From NCBI GenBank assembly GCA_049334165.1, contig JBEGHD010000001.1: a DNA stretch of 64,000 nt; one strand, 5' to 3'. A program made the translations under genes and the position numbers. The notes under the pieces were generated by a model, which saw nothing but the letters and a program-made list of their open reading frames with translations, made no database searches and had not been told where the DNA came from. Origin of the DNA: JBEGHD01 sp049334165 (GTDB taxonomy: Bacteria > Bacteroidota > Bacteroidia > Flavobacteriales_D > Sanyastnellaceae). Of the stretch, positions 25,042 to 33,029 are shown piece by piece. Numbering within the stretch: the stretch's first letter is position 1; each line of letters begins with the position of its first letter.

Positions 25042-25289
25042 AGTTTAAAGCTCACATTAACGTAATGCCACTCGAAGCCCTACTCGACCCACAGGGCAAG
25101 GCGGTTACCGGAAGCATGAAAAACCTGGGACTGGAAGAAATTTCGAATGTCCGCATCGGCAAGCACATCACCTTGATGATTGAAGCTAGTGACGAAAAAG
25201 CCGCTGAGAAAAAAGTGGATGAAGCTTGTAAAAAGCTCCTGGCGAACGAAATTATGGAAAGCTACGACTTCCGATTGGAAAAAGCATAA
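25038..25289 (+). CDS. purS: Phosphoribosylformylglycinamidine synthase subunit PurS
   Basis: 83-residue PurS, the small subunit that bridges PurL and PurQ in the three-subunit FGAM synthase of purine synthesis. MKFKAHINVMPLEALLDPQGKAV, then LGLEEISNVRIGKHI, and the end MESYDFRLEKA match the family along its length. It is coupled to pssA by a 4-bp overlap and followed by a terminator. Neither purL nor purQ is in the window, an odd lipid/purine pairing. Confidence 0.9.
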   Translation: MKFKAHINVMPLEALLDPQGKAVTGSMKNLGLEEISNVRIGKHITLMIEASDEKAAEKKVDEACKKLLANEIMESYDFRLEKA

Positions 25290-25294
25290 GCACA

Positions 25295-25327
25295 AAAAAA
25301 CCCTGACCTCGAAAAGTCAGGGTTTTT
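25295..25327. terminator. Bidirectional terminator after pssA-purS
   Basis: Stem CCCTGAC (25301-25307) / GTCAGGG (25316-25322) with A-run before and T-run after. It sits between convergent purS and the TonB-C protein gene. Confidence 0.9.
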
Positions 25328-25345
25328 AATTTCCCTTGATCATCA

Positions 25346-25717
25346 TTAAGCCTGTTTTTTAAATACGAAGCGATACTTTATTGTTTTTCCTACACTCTCA
25401 TCCTCTTCCGAGAGTTTTATTTTCTTCAGTTTCTCCAGCACGTAGTCCACGAGATCTGGATTAGTAGACTGAATGTTTAGCACTTTTACTGTACCTTCTT
25501 CATTTATCATAAAGCTCACTTCTACTGTTCCGTGCATTTCTTGCTGTGCAAAAATTGGATAGAACATGTGACGGTTGATCTGCTTTTTGAGCTTTTCACC
25601 GGCATTGCTAATCAATACTTCCTCGTGGGGTGCAACCTCACTCGGTGTGATGGCCTGCAAACTAATCGCAGAAACCAAACTGAATAAAATTAAGCTGATT
25701 GCTACTGCTTTTTTCAT
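25346..25717 (-). CDS. Exported protein with TonB C-terminal-like domain
   Basis: 123-residue protein with a signal peptide (MKKAVAISLILFSLVSAISLQ). It has a TonB C-terminal fold (residues about 50-120): INRHMFYPIFAQQEMHGTVEVSFMINEEGTV then VLEKLKKIKL. TonB proper transduces inner-membrane energy to outer-membrane receptors, but this protein lacks the transmembrane anchor retained after processing and the Pro-rich span. It is therefore more likely a stand-alone periplasmic TonB-C protein, a kind common in Bacteroidota with no settled function. Confidence 0.75.
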   Translation of the reverse strand: MKKAVAISLILFSLVSAISLQAITPSEVAPHEEVLISNAGEKLKKQINRHMFYPIFAQQEMHGTVEVSFMINEEGTVKVLNIQSTNPDLVDYVLEKLKKIKLSEEDESVGKTIKYRFVFKKQA

Positions 25718-26006
25718 GACATTGTTTTTTGGTTTGTAGGGGTAAGACGCTTTCGTTTAATCTAAGTTACAGCAAAGTAGCAGTTTCCTGATTTTTAATT
25801 GTTAAGCGGAATGTTTCTCGTGATGAGTGGAAATTAGAACCCGTTGAGATTTCACACTCCCTTACCTTATTTCTCAAAAAGGGAACGAATCTTTATGCCT
25901 ACACACACGCATGGCTGTTTCAAATCACCTCCGCTCTATTAGTTTTTCTATTCGTCCCTATAATAAGGTATGAAAAACAGGATCGACTAAATATTTTTTT
26001 GAAGGC
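25718..26006. other. AT-rich intergenic region, divergent promoters
   Basis: About 290 bp between the divergent TonB-C gene and the barrel-protein promoter. It contains no ORF of note. A loose repeat pair (CCTTATTTCTCAAAAAGGG around 25864-25882) is present. Otherwise nothing is recognised. Confidence 0.4.
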
Positions 26007-26036
26007 TGTAACAAATATTCATTGGGGGGCGTCCTA
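26007..26036 (+). promoter_or_regulatory. Candidate ECF-sigma promoter
   Basis: TGTAAC (26007-26012), a 17-bp spacer, then CGTCCTA (26030-26036). This has the -35 AAC and -10 CGTC hallmarks of many extracytoplasmic-function sigma promoters. It would start transcription roughly 23 bp before the ATG at 26067. No ECF sigma gene is in the window. Confidence 0.45.
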
Positions 26037-26066
26037 CGGTCAAACAAACACGAAAATCACACAGTC

Positions 26067-26909
26067 ATGAAAAAATATTTGTTAATACTACTCATTTTTA
26101 TCGGCCCTTTGCTGGCCATGGCTCAGGAAGAGCAAGAGGAAAAAAATTCTGATACAACACGAGTTAAAGTCGGAAAATTGAATGTCACCATCACCGAAGA
26201 CAACACGAAGGTGAGCAATGAAGACGAAGAAGAGGAAGACGATGATGACAGCGACAACAAAGACGAGTTGACCCACTGGGGCGGAATTGACCTCGGAGTG
26301 AACATCCTCCTCACCCCGGATCACGATACAGATTATCCCGAAGGAAGTGAATGGTTGGAGCAAGATTACGCTCGTTCACTGAGCTGGAGCTTCAATCTCT
26401 TCGAAACTAAGATTCGTATCGTAAAAGACTACGTTGGATTGGTTACCGGTATCGGGCTGACCTACAATAGCTACACTTTTGGGGATAGCGTGAATGTTGT
26501 AACGAATGAATTTGCTGGACTACCAGGTGACTCGACCTTTGCGGATGTAGGTGACTATAATGATTTTGACAAGAACAAATTCCGTGCTTCCTACCTCAAA
26601 ATTCCACTGATGCTTGAGTTCAATACGAGCTTAGACCCTGAGAGAACTTTCCACGTTGCCGGTGGTGTAATCGGTGGCTGGAACATGGGAACAATTAAAA
26701 AGCAGAAATACGAGCAAGAGGGCGTAAAAGTAAAACACCGTGAAAAAGGTGACTTCAACCTGACTCCATTCACACTCGATGCAGCCGTGCGAATCGGTTA
26801 TAGAAACTACACCCTATTTGCCAACTACGGACTCACTCCTCTCTTTGAAGATGGAAAAGGTCCCGAGCTTCACAACCTCACGGTTGGCCTCGCACTGGTG
26901 CCGTGGTAA
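26067..26909 (+). CDS. Outer-membrane beta-barrel protein
   Basis: 280-residue predicted outer-membrane protein of the porin-like (PF13568-type) barrel class. The ATG at 26067 starts the signal peptide MKKYLLILLIFIGPLLAMAQ; an earlier in-frame start is rejected. Residues about 45-75 form an extremely acidic segment (EDEEEEDDDDSDNKDE). Alternating barrel strands follow: GGIDLGVNILL, SLSWSFNLFETKIRIVKDYVGLVTGIGL, KIPLMLEFNT, and a last strand ending LTVGLALVPW. The acidic run may bind cations or face the periplasm. A terminator follows closely. A possible ECF-type promoter precedes it, which would fit envelope-stress control. Confidence 0.8.
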   Translation: MKKYLLILLIFIGPLLAMAQEEQEEKNSDTTRVKVGKLNVTITEDNTKVSNEDEEEEDDDDSDNKDELTHWGGIDLGVNILLTPDHDTDYPEGSEWLEQDYARSLSWSFNLFETKIRIVKDYVGLVTGIGLTYNSYTFGDSVNVVTNEFAGLPGDSTFADVGDYNDFDKNKFRASYLKIPLMLEFNTSLDPERTFHVAGGVIGGWNMGTIKKQKYEQEGVKVKHREKGDFNLTPFTLDAAVRIGYRNYTLFANYGLTPLFEDGKGPELHNLTVGLALVPW

Positions 26910-26958
26910 GACAAAATCGAAACTCAACAAACGGAACCAGACCTTGATTTTTAGGCTT

Positions 26959-26991
26959 ACAGCTCCCGATTTATCGGGGGCTGTTTTTTTA
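26959..26991 (+). terminator. Rho-independent terminator
   Basis: A 12-bp stem ACAGCTCCCGAT / ATCGGGGGCTGT (26959-26970, 26973-26984, one G-T pair) is followed by T-run. It lies just before the stop of the convergent exonuclease gene. Confidence 0.88.
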
Positions 26992-27708
26992 TACAGCATG
27001 CACGTTTTCATCCTTCACTAGCGGAAGGCGCATAAAGCGAAGGAGAACCTGAGCAACAGTTAGCGTGTCCTTTCGGCAGTATTTTTCAATTCGCTCCAAA
27101 TCGTTCTCTTCGTAGTAAACTCTCCTCACCTGGCTGCCGTCAATGTCGTCCTTGGGCGTTGGCACATCCAAAATTTTCGCGAGCAGGTGCAAAGCAGTGT
27201 AGTGCTTATAGTCGCCAAACTTCCAGAGTTCCATCGTGTCGAGGTGGTTTGTTTCCCAGGGTTTCTTACCATGCGTTCGGAGCATATAGGGAATTTCCAT
27301 TCCGTGGACCACCATTCTGCGGGCGATGTAGGGGAAATCGAACTCCTTGCCGTTGTGAGCACAAAGCCTGTCATAATCGGTTTTGTAAAACTTCCTGACT
27401 ACCTGGGCAAAATCTTCGAGCAGCTCGCGCTCATCGTGACCACAAAAAGACTTGGTGCGAAAATTCCAGTCGGTGCCTTCCTGCACGAAAAATCCAACAG
27501 AGATGCAGATGATTTTTCCGAACTCGGCATAGATTCCTGCATTTTCGTAGGAATCTTCGAGATCGATTCCTTTGCGTTCGCGCATAAACTGGGACTTCTT
27601 TTCCCAGAGCTGTTGGAAGTCATCATCGAGATCATCAAAACTTCTGTTTTGCGGCACTGTCTCAATATCCAAAAAGAGAATCCGGTTGATTTTTAGTTGA
27701 TCCAGCAT
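26989..27708 (-). CDS. DNA polymerase B-type 3'-5' exonuclease
   Basis: 239-residue DEDD-superfamily exonuclease, like the stand-alone PolB-exonuclease family (PF10108 type). The acidic catalytic residues are visible: Exo I FLDIET (Asp14, Glu16), Exo II AHNGKEFDFPYI, and Exo III YCRKDTLTV near residue 217. No polymerase domain is present and the length is that of the stand-alone family. The substrate is probably single-stranded DNA or RNA ends, but the role (repair or RNA turnover) is unknown. Its stop overlaps the preceding terminator's T-run. Confidence 0.88.
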   Translation of the reverse strand: MLDQLKINRILFLDIETVPQNRSFDDLDDDFQQLWEKKSQFMRERKGIDLEDSYENAGIYAEFGKIICISVGFFVQEGTDWNFRTKSFCGHDERELLEDFAQVVRKFYKTDYDRLCAHNGKEFDFPYIARRMVVHGMEIPYMLRTHGKKPWETNHLDTMELWKFGDYKHYTALHLLAKILDVPTPKDDIDGSQVRRVYYEENDLERIEKYCRKDTLTVAQVLLRFMRLPLVKDENVHAV

Positions 27709-27744
27709 AGGTGTTAAGTATTTAGTTTCGTAGGTCGTAGCCTT

Positions 27745-28908
27745 CTACCTTGCGGTAACTTCGTAGGCCAAATCCAGTAGTTGATACACATCCACATGGG
27801 CGTGATCAATTTTTCGCTGTGGACGGGTGTGGCCAAGTTTCACAACGATCAGGTCATCTTCGGGCACCACCAAAATATACTGTCCGCGCATTCCTCTCGC
27901 TGAGAAAAATGGTTTTCCGTTGTGCTTTCCAAGCCACCACTGATAACCATACCAGTCCACAACCTCGCCAAAGCGATCTTCGACCATCACGGGTTGCGTT
28001 GAGCAAATTACAAAATCCTCTGGTACAAGCTGTTGACCTTTCCAGCGACCGGAGTCGAGGTAGAGTTTTCCAAGCCTGGCAAAATCTCTCGGGTTGGAAT
28101 AAAAAGCGGAAAAAGCCTTTTCAAGTCCGCCTTCTCGATCGAGGTTCCAGAACGCTGGTTTTCTAGCTCCAACCTTTTGCCACACCTTTTCGGAAAAATA
28201 TTCGCTGAGTGTCTTGCCTGTAGCTTTCTCTAAAATCTCAGCCAAAATCACAGTGTTGCCACCTTCATACTCCCACATCGATCCGGGCTCGAACTCCACC
28301 GAATAACCTTCCGTTTCCGTTCTCAAATCATCTCCATAGTAGGCTCTGGCCATGTAGCCAAAAGGACTGGCGTAGCTTTCTCCGAAGGGAATTCCAGATC
28401 GCATTTGAAGGAGGTGTTCGATCTCTAGTTTTGCATTTTCACCTTCTTTAAATCGAGGCAAAAAATCTCCAACTTTTTGGTGCACGCTTTCGATCAATCC
28501 GTCTCCAATAGCACATCCAATAGCTATTGAAGTGAAACTCTTGGCCATCGAAAAAGAATTGGAGTAGGTCGTGTCGGTGTAGCCTTCCCAGTATTTTTCA
28601 AGGAAGATACTATCGTGGCGAATCACCAGCAGGCCAACGGTTTCGTATTTTTCCAGCGTATCGTTTTGAGCTTCTGAGATCTCCGCTTCACCGAAGGCGT
28701 TCGCTGTTGCCCAGGGCTGGTAGTCTCCTGCTTCCACTTTCCGCAAGTCGAAATTTTCCATGTCATCGATATCGGGCTTCGATTCGCCTACAAACCAGGT
28801 CTGAGTTATCCCATTCAAAATGTGTCCATTTCCAGAAATGAAAAGGATCACAACGGCAAGCAGAACCACGGCTGCGAGCACTATCAGTGTTTTAAGTAAA
28901 GTCTTCAT
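27745..28908 (-). CDS. Serine hydrolase of the beta-lactamase class C family
   Basis: 387-residue protein with an N-terminal signal anchor (MKTLLKTLIVLAAVVLLAVVILF) and a beta-lactamase/transpeptidase-like fold. The catalytic Ser-x-x-Lys is SMAK (Ser120, Lys123) in NSFSMAKSFTSIAIG. The second motif is probably Tyr214 in WEYEGGNTVILAEI. ATG at 28908 is chosen over an in-frame TTG four codons upstream. Members hydrolyse peptides, esters or D-amino-acid amides, and true beta-lactam resistance cannot be claimed. It lies 37 bp upstream of the exonuclease gene on the same strand, so a two-gene operon is possible. Confidence 0.85.
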   Translation of the reverse strand: MKTLLKTLIVLAAVVLLAVVILFISGNGHILNGITQTWFVGESKPDIDDMENFDLRKVEAGDYQPWATANAFGEAEISEAQNDTLEKYETVGLLVIRHDSIFLEKYWEGYTDTTYSNSFSMAKSFTSIAIGCAIGDGLIESVHQKVGDFLPRFKEGENAKLEIEHLLQMRSGIPFGESYASPFGYMARAYYGDDLRTETEGYSVEFEPGSMWEYEGGNTVILAEILEKATGKTLSEYFSEKVWQKVGARKPAFWNLDREGGLEKAFSAFYSNPRDFARLGKLYLDSGRWKGQQLVPEDFVICSTQPVMVEDRFGEVVDWYGYQWWLGKHNGKPFFSARGMRGQYILVVPEDDLIVVKLGHTRPQRKIDHAHVDVYQLLDLAYEVTAR

Positions 28909-28989
28909 TGTAATAGCCAAGGTAGCATTTTCCGTTCAAGCGTAACAAATGGCGCTGATGTGAGTAAAAATACCCAAACAATTACTGCG

Positions 28990-29865
28990 ATGAAACTCAC
29001 AATACTATCCATCAGACCACTTTTGGTAGGCCTGAGCTTTTTATTCTCTATTGGGATTTTTGCACAGGACACTACTACGTCCCTTTCTGAACTGCAAGCA
29101 CTTTACGAGCAAGAACAATACGAGGCCTGCCTGGAAGGCCTTGAAAAGACACTCGAAGAAGAACAGAGCGCTGAAGCCCTTCGACTGCAAGCCGATTGCT
29201 ATCACAAGCTTGGCGCGCTCAACGAGGCTCTTCCTTCTTACAACGAAGCGCTTGAAAAAGAATCGAAAAACGCCACAGCACTTCTCCACAGAGGAATTTG
29301 CTACTATGGTCTCGGTGACCTGGATGCCGCATCCCGCGATCTGGAAGAGTGCATGAAACTCGACCCCGACAACGCTATGATTTATTACTACCAGGCGGAA
29401 ATTGATTATGAAAAGTTTGAGCAAGAATCGGCCATTCAAAAACTCGGTGTTGCGATTGACCTCGATGAAAATTATATGGAAGCTTACTACTTGCGCGCTG
29501 CAGCAGCTTCTGAAATCGGCAATTACGAACTCGCCATTACAGATTATAAAAAAGCATTGAAGTTGAAGCCGGAGTTTCGCAGAACGGCCCTCAACCTCGC
29601 ATTGGTGTACATGGATCAGGGAGATTTTGAAGTGGCACTTGAGAAATTGAAACAACTAACTCTCGAAGTGATCGATTTCAAAGCAGAAGTTTTTTACTAC
29701 ACTGCGGAGGCGAAGCTTTCGCTAAACGACAAAGAAGGCGCCTGCCAGGCACTCTCTGAGGCATCAGCCCTGGGAGACAAGGAAGCAGAAAAAGCCTACA
29801 AGTCCATTTGTAAGAAGAACAAAGAGAAAATGCCTGAGCGTAGAAGAACGCGTGCTGCTTTCTAA
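28990..29865 (+). CDS. Exported tetratricopeptide-repeat protein
   Basis: 291-residue periplasmic or surface-associated TPR protein. ATG 28990 gives a signal peptide (SFLFSIGIFAQ). Six or more 34-residue TPR units run from about residue 30 to 270, for example ALNEALPSYNEALEKESKNA and YELAITDYKKALKLKPEFRR. TPR domains form helical scaffolds for protein binding; the partner is unknown. The very basic C-terminus ERRRTRAAF is echoed by a second encoded copy about 90 bp downstream. It is divergent from the serine hydrolase across an 81-bp promoter gap. Confidence 0.85.
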   Translation: MKLTILSIRPLLVGLSFLFSIGIFAQDTTTSLSELQALYEQEQYEACLEGLEKTLEEEQSAEALRLQADCYHKLGALNEALPSYNEALEKESKNATALLHRGICYYGLGDLDAASRDLEECMKLDPDNAMIYYYQAEIDYEKFEQESAIQKLGVAIDLDENYMEAYYLRAAAASEIGNYELAITDYKKALKLKPEFRRTALNLALVYMDQGDFEVALEKLKQLTLEVIDFKAEVFYYTAEAKLSLNDKEGACQALSEASALGDKEAEKAYKSICKKNKEKMPERRRTRAAF

Positions 29866-29951
29866 AAAGGCCACAGAAGACAATTATAGTATCGGCCGCA
29901 GCAAATGTTATTGGCTCGTGCCGATGGAGGTTCTCGAGCGTAGCCGAGAGA

Positions 29952-29980
29952 GAGCGTAGGAGAACTCGAGCTGCTTTCTA
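29952..29980 (+). pseudogene. Remnant copy of the TPR gene 3' end
   Basis: These 29 bp match 29836-29864, the end of the TPR gene, at 26 positions and re-encode Glu-Arg-Arg-Arg-Thr-Arg-Ala-Ala-Phe before a TAG. All differences are silent third-base changes. The sequence upstream does not continue the homology. It is probably the tail of a lost tandem duplicate. Confidence 0.5.
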
Positions 29981-30097
29981 GTAGATCCGAAGAGAAGGGA
30001 AATTTTGATTGCCTCCCTCCTTGTCTCGACTCCGCTCGACAAACGGCCTACGCGCAAGCCAGGAACTTTTAAAGAAAAGTACGCTCAAGCGGCATAA

Positions 30098-30805
30098 TCA
30101 CACAGAAATATATTCCAGATCAAAAAGATTGGCGAGGTTCTCTTTGAGCTTCGCCTTTACTTTTTCCAGGTCTACCTTTTCGCCCAGTTCTTTTTCCATG
30201 GAGGTAACGGCTTTATCGTCAATGCCACAAGGCACGATGTAGTCGAAATAGCTTAAGTCCGTGTTGACGTTAAAAGCAAATCCGTGCATCGTCACCCAGC
30301 GTGAGCATTTCACGCCCATTGCGCAAATTTTTCTGGCTTTTCTCATATCATCACCATCGAGCCAAACTCCGGTGAGACCTTCCACTCTGCCAGCTTTTAT
30401 TCCATAATCGGACAGCGTGAGAATGATGGCTTCTTCGAGAAACCTAAGGTATTTGTGGATGTCGGTGAAAAAATTGTCGAGGTCAAAAATTGGGTAACCC
30501 ACAATTTGCCCGGGTCCGTGGTAGGTGATGTCTCCCCCGCGATTGATCTTGTAGTAAGTTGCTTCGACTTCCTGAAGCCGCTCCCTGGAGATGAGTAGGT
30601 TTTTCTCTTCACCACTTTTTCCAAGAGTGTAGACATGCGGATGCTCAACAAACAGCAGGTGATTTTCAGTGGGTTTTTCATCTTCCGGCTCCCCTTTTCT
30701 GTTAGCGATTTTCAGGTCGACCGTTTTTTTAAACAGCTCTTCCTGATAATCCCAGCAGGCTTTGTAGTCCATTTTGCCGAGGTCCTGAAACTTTACTTTC
30801 CGCAT
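30098..30805 (-). CDS. lipB: Octanoyltransferase LipB
   Basis: 235-residue cytoplasmic enzyme that moves octanoyl groups from acyl carrier protein to lipoyl domains, the first step of de novo lipoate assembly. Signature RGGDITYHGPGQIVGYP is at about residues 89-105. The catalytic dyad is Lys166 (MGVKCSRWVTMHGFAFNV) and Cys193 (VPCGID). ATG at 30805 is chosen because the ten residues encoded upstream are not family-like. An insert after residue 35 (NRKGEPEDEKPTEN) is a family-variable loop. lipA is not in the window. Confidence 0.96.
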   Translation of the reverse strand: MRKVKFQDLGKMDYKACWDYQEELFKKTVDLKIANRKGEPEDEKPTENHLLFVEHPHVYTLGKSGEEKNLLISRERLQEVEATYYKINRGGDITYHGPGQIVGYPIFDLDNFFTDIHKYLRFLEEAIILTLSDYGIKAGRVEGLTGVWLDGDDMRKARKICAMGVKCSRWVTMHGFAFNVNTDLSYFDYIVPCGIDDKAVTSMEKELGEKVDLEKVKAKLKENLANLFDLEYISV

Positions 30806-30815
30806 TCTTTTATTC

Positions 30816-30848
30816 AAAAAAATTCCCCACGGCAATAGCCGCAGGGAA
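30816..30848 (-). terminator. Terminator of the superoxide dismutase gene
   Basis: On the minus strand a stem GGGAA-x-x-GCCG-type hairpin (TTCCC 30823-30827 with GGGAA 30844-30848, CGGC 30830-30833 with GCCG 30838-30841) is followed by seven T. It separates sodA from lipB. Confidence 0.75.
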
Positions 30849-30878
30849 CAAATTTACGTTGAATATTTTCTGAAACGC

Positions 30879-31652
30879 TTAAGACATTGTTGCCGCATCG
30901 TAGTTAGCTGCAACAACATCCCAGTTGATGAGATCCATCCATGATTTGATGTACTCACCGCGCTCGTTTTGATAGTTGAGGTAGTAGGCGTGTTCCCAAA
31001 CATCGATTCCGAGGATTGGGCGGCCGGTTTTCTCAACCACGTTTTTCATCATTGGATTATCCTGGTTTGGCGTGCTGGTGATGAAAAGGCTTCCATCATC
31101 GTTGGCACAAATCCATGCCCAGCCGCTACCGAAAACTCCTTTGGCTGCGCTGAAGAACTGTTCTTCGCAATCTTTGAGAGTTCCAAAGGCAGACATCATG
31201 GCTTCCTTGAGTTTACCTGAAGGTTCGCTAGCTCCGCCTGGCTTCATCACGTCCCAAAACATGCTGTGGTTCCAGTGGCCACCACCATTGTTTCTCACAT
31301 TGGTATCGCCTTCTTTCACGTTCATCACGATTTCGTCAAGCGACATTCCACCATAGCCTGAAGTTTCTTTGAGGGCGTTGTTGAGTTTTCTAACATAGCC
31401 AGCGTGGTGTTTGCTGTGGTGAATCTCCATAGTTTCAGCATCGATAGCCGGAGCCAGTGCTGTGTAGGCATAGCCCAAAGCCGGCAGCTCGAAAGTCATC
31501 GGAGCTTTTTCGGAGGAGTCTTCTTTTTTATCGGATTTGTCGGAAGCGTTGCTGTCGCCAGCTTTTGAGGCTTCATCGCAGGCGAGAAACGGGCTCACCA
31601 CGATTCCGGCACCCACGATACCCGACAAGCGTAGAAATTCTCTTTTCTTCAT
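30879..31652 (-). CDS. Exported Fe/Mn superoxide dismutase, probable lipoprotein
   Basis: 257-residue superoxide dismutase. Metal ligands are visible: His78 (MEIHHSKHHAGY), His129 (GGGHWNHSMFW), Asp217 and His221 (GIDVWEHAYY). GGGH and the STPNQDNP segment favour manganese, but metal choice is uncertain. It is longer than the roughly 200-residue cytoplasmic enzymes because of a 50-residue leader. The leader has MKKREFLRLSGIVGAG (a Tat-like KR start), a lipobox SPFLAC with Cys25, and a Ser/Asp/Lys linker. This predicts an envelope-anchored enzyme that removes extracytoplasmic superoxide. It is monocistronic, with its own terminator. Confidence 0.92.
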   Translation of the reverse strand: MKKREFLRLSGIVGAGIVVSPFLACDEASKAGDSNASDKSDKKEDSSEKAPMTFELPALGYAYTALAPAIDAETMEIHHSKHHAGYVRKLNNALKETSGYGGMSLDEIVMNVKEGDTNVRNNGGGHWNHSMFWDVMKPGGASEPSGKLKEAMMSAFGTLKDCEEQFFSAAKGVFGSGWAWICANDDGSLFITSTPNQDNPMMKNVVEKTGRPILGIDVWEHAYYLNYQNERGEYIKSWMDLINWDVVAANYDAATMS

Positions 31653-31750
31653 AGCAGTAACTGATTCTGATTTGCGTTAAAATTGCCTCTTTTGAGGGAG
31701 GTATCAAAATTTAAAAGGGAGAAAGGAGGAAATTGTTCGGAGTTGAGGTA

Positions 31751-31779
31751 AAAGAAAAACCCGCTAGCTCATCACAAGC
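31751..31779 (+). repeat. Short direct repeat, copy 1
   Basis: 29 bp matching 33030-33058 at 26 positions (shared AAAGAAAAACCCG and ATCACAAGC ends). It lies in the 308-bp gap 31653-31960 upstream of a T9SS protein gene, and the second copy lies downstream of that gene. No ORF is seen in the rest of the gap. Confidence 0.6.
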
Positions 31780-31960
31780 TGACTGTGTTCAATCTCTCAC
31801 TATCAGGTAAATCTCGTCTCGAAGCTTTAAAATTTGCCTCGCCACACGAGTGGCAAAAAAAGCCGATCCGCTGGCATTTTTTGCCGTTTGTGGAAATGGA
31901 TATTTCATGGCGTTTTGCGTGAGATAATTTCGCTTAAATTTTAATAACACCATCAAAAAA

Positions 31961-32971
31961 ATGAAAAACATCTCCCTCTTTTTGCTTTTGAGTTTGCCTG
32001 CCATATCGCTGGCTCAGCCCGTGATCAACAGTTCAAACTTTATCATTTCAGGCGATACTCAAATTCGATGGATTGAGCTTGAGTATACTGACGTGACCGA
32101 CCTTTCCGGATCCAACCAGACCTGGGATCTATCAGATTTGGAGGCATCCGGAACTGAGGAAAACTTTGGCTTTATTCCTTCAGAAGGAACTCCTTTTGAA
32201 GATAATTTCCCTTCGGCAAACTACGCCTGGACAATGGAGAATTCTGCTTATTTCTATCACGACATCTCTACTACAAAATGGGATGAGCTCGGTTTTGCTT
32301 TCACCGAAGAAGAGACAGACGTGACTTTGACCTACTCCAACCCGAGAACCATTCTTTCTTTTCCATTGGCATACAGCTCAACACATGAAGATGACTATGC
32401 CGGAAGTTTATCTGGCTTTGGTTTTGAAACACAAATAGCCGGAAACTACTCATATGTGGTAGACGGCTACGGTACGTTGATTCTTCCTTCAGGGACTCTT
32501 AATAATGTGCTTCGACTTAAGGTCGAATACCAGGAAACGACATCCTTTATGGGTGAAGTTGGCGAAGTGGAAAATACTACGATCTACCAGTTTTATGTAA
32601 ATGGAATTCCTTATCCAGTTGCTGCTATTCAGTATACTGAATACGAATCTGAGGATGGCATTGAAGTGGAATCTTACAGCTACTACACCGATCAGACAAT
32701 CTCAGGAGTTGAAGAAAACGTACAGCCTGTTTCTGTAGAAGTGTGGCCTAACCCTGCCAACGAAATGGTAAATGTAAAGGTCTACAACAGTTCCGAAACT
32801 CTTGAAGTAAACATCTTTGACATCAACGGCAAATTGGTGAAGCAACAAGTAGGAGGAATGAAAGGAACCAATCAGTTTCACATCTCAACCGAGGACCTCA
32901 GCTCTGGCTTTTACACCATTCAGGTGATTCAACCAGGCAGTAGCAAAGCAATCAAACTCATTGTTGAGTAA
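31961..32971 (+). CDS. Secreted protein with T9SS type A sorting domain (paralogue)
   Basis: 336-residue secreted protein of unknown function. It has a signal peptide MKNISLFLLLSLPAISLAQ, a beta-rich body (residues about 20-250) and a T9SS type A sorting domain from about residue 262 (VEVWPNPANEMVNVKVY, IFDINGKLVKQQ, SGFYTIQVIQPGSSKAIKLIV). The body is related to the 320-residue protein at 6602-7564: both share WDLSDLE-type and DGYGTLI motifs at similar positions, suggesting an expanded cargo family. It is monocistronic, with a terminator 20 bp downstream and a pair of short direct repeats flanking the gene. Confidence 0.85.
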   Translation: MKNISLFLLLSLPAISLAQPVINSSNFIISGDTQIRWIELEYTDVTDLSGSNQTWDLSDLEASGTEENFGFIPSEGTPFEDNFPSANYAWTMENSAYFYHDISTTKWDELGFAFTEEETDVTLTYSNPRTILSFPLAYSSTHEDDYAGSLSGFGFETQIAGNYSYVVDGYGTLILPSGTLNNVLRLKVEYQETTSFMGEVGEVENTTIYQFYVNGIPYPVAAIQYTEYESEDGIEVESYSYYTDQTISGVEENVQPVSVEVWPNPANEMVNVKVYNSSETLEVNIFDINGKLVKQQVGGMKGTNQFHISTEDLSSGFYTIQVIQPGSSKAIKLIVE

Positions 32972-32990
32972 TCGAAACCAAAGCTCAATA

Positions 32991-33025
32991 AAGCCGCTTT
33001 CCAGCTTTGGGGAGCGGTTTTTTTT
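32991..33025 (+). terminator. Rho-independent terminator
   Basis: Stem CCGCTTTCC (32994-33002) / GGGGAGCGG (33009-33017), with two G-T pairs, loop AGCTTT, then eight T. Confidence 0.85.
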
Positions 33026-33029
33026 CGAA

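Noticed and set aside
26022..26066. Upstream start for the outer-membrane barrel gene
   Set aside because: It would overlap the candidate promoter -10 and place charged residues before the signal peptide.
29925..30045. CTCGAGCGTAGCCGAG and CTCGACTCCGCTCGAC as operators
   Set aside because: They look like common degenerate intergenic palindromes between convergent genes, with no promoter to control.
31789..32004. 71-residue minus-strand ORF at the 5' end of the T9SS gene
   Set aside because: Overlaps the signal peptide region of a clear gene and has no family likeness.
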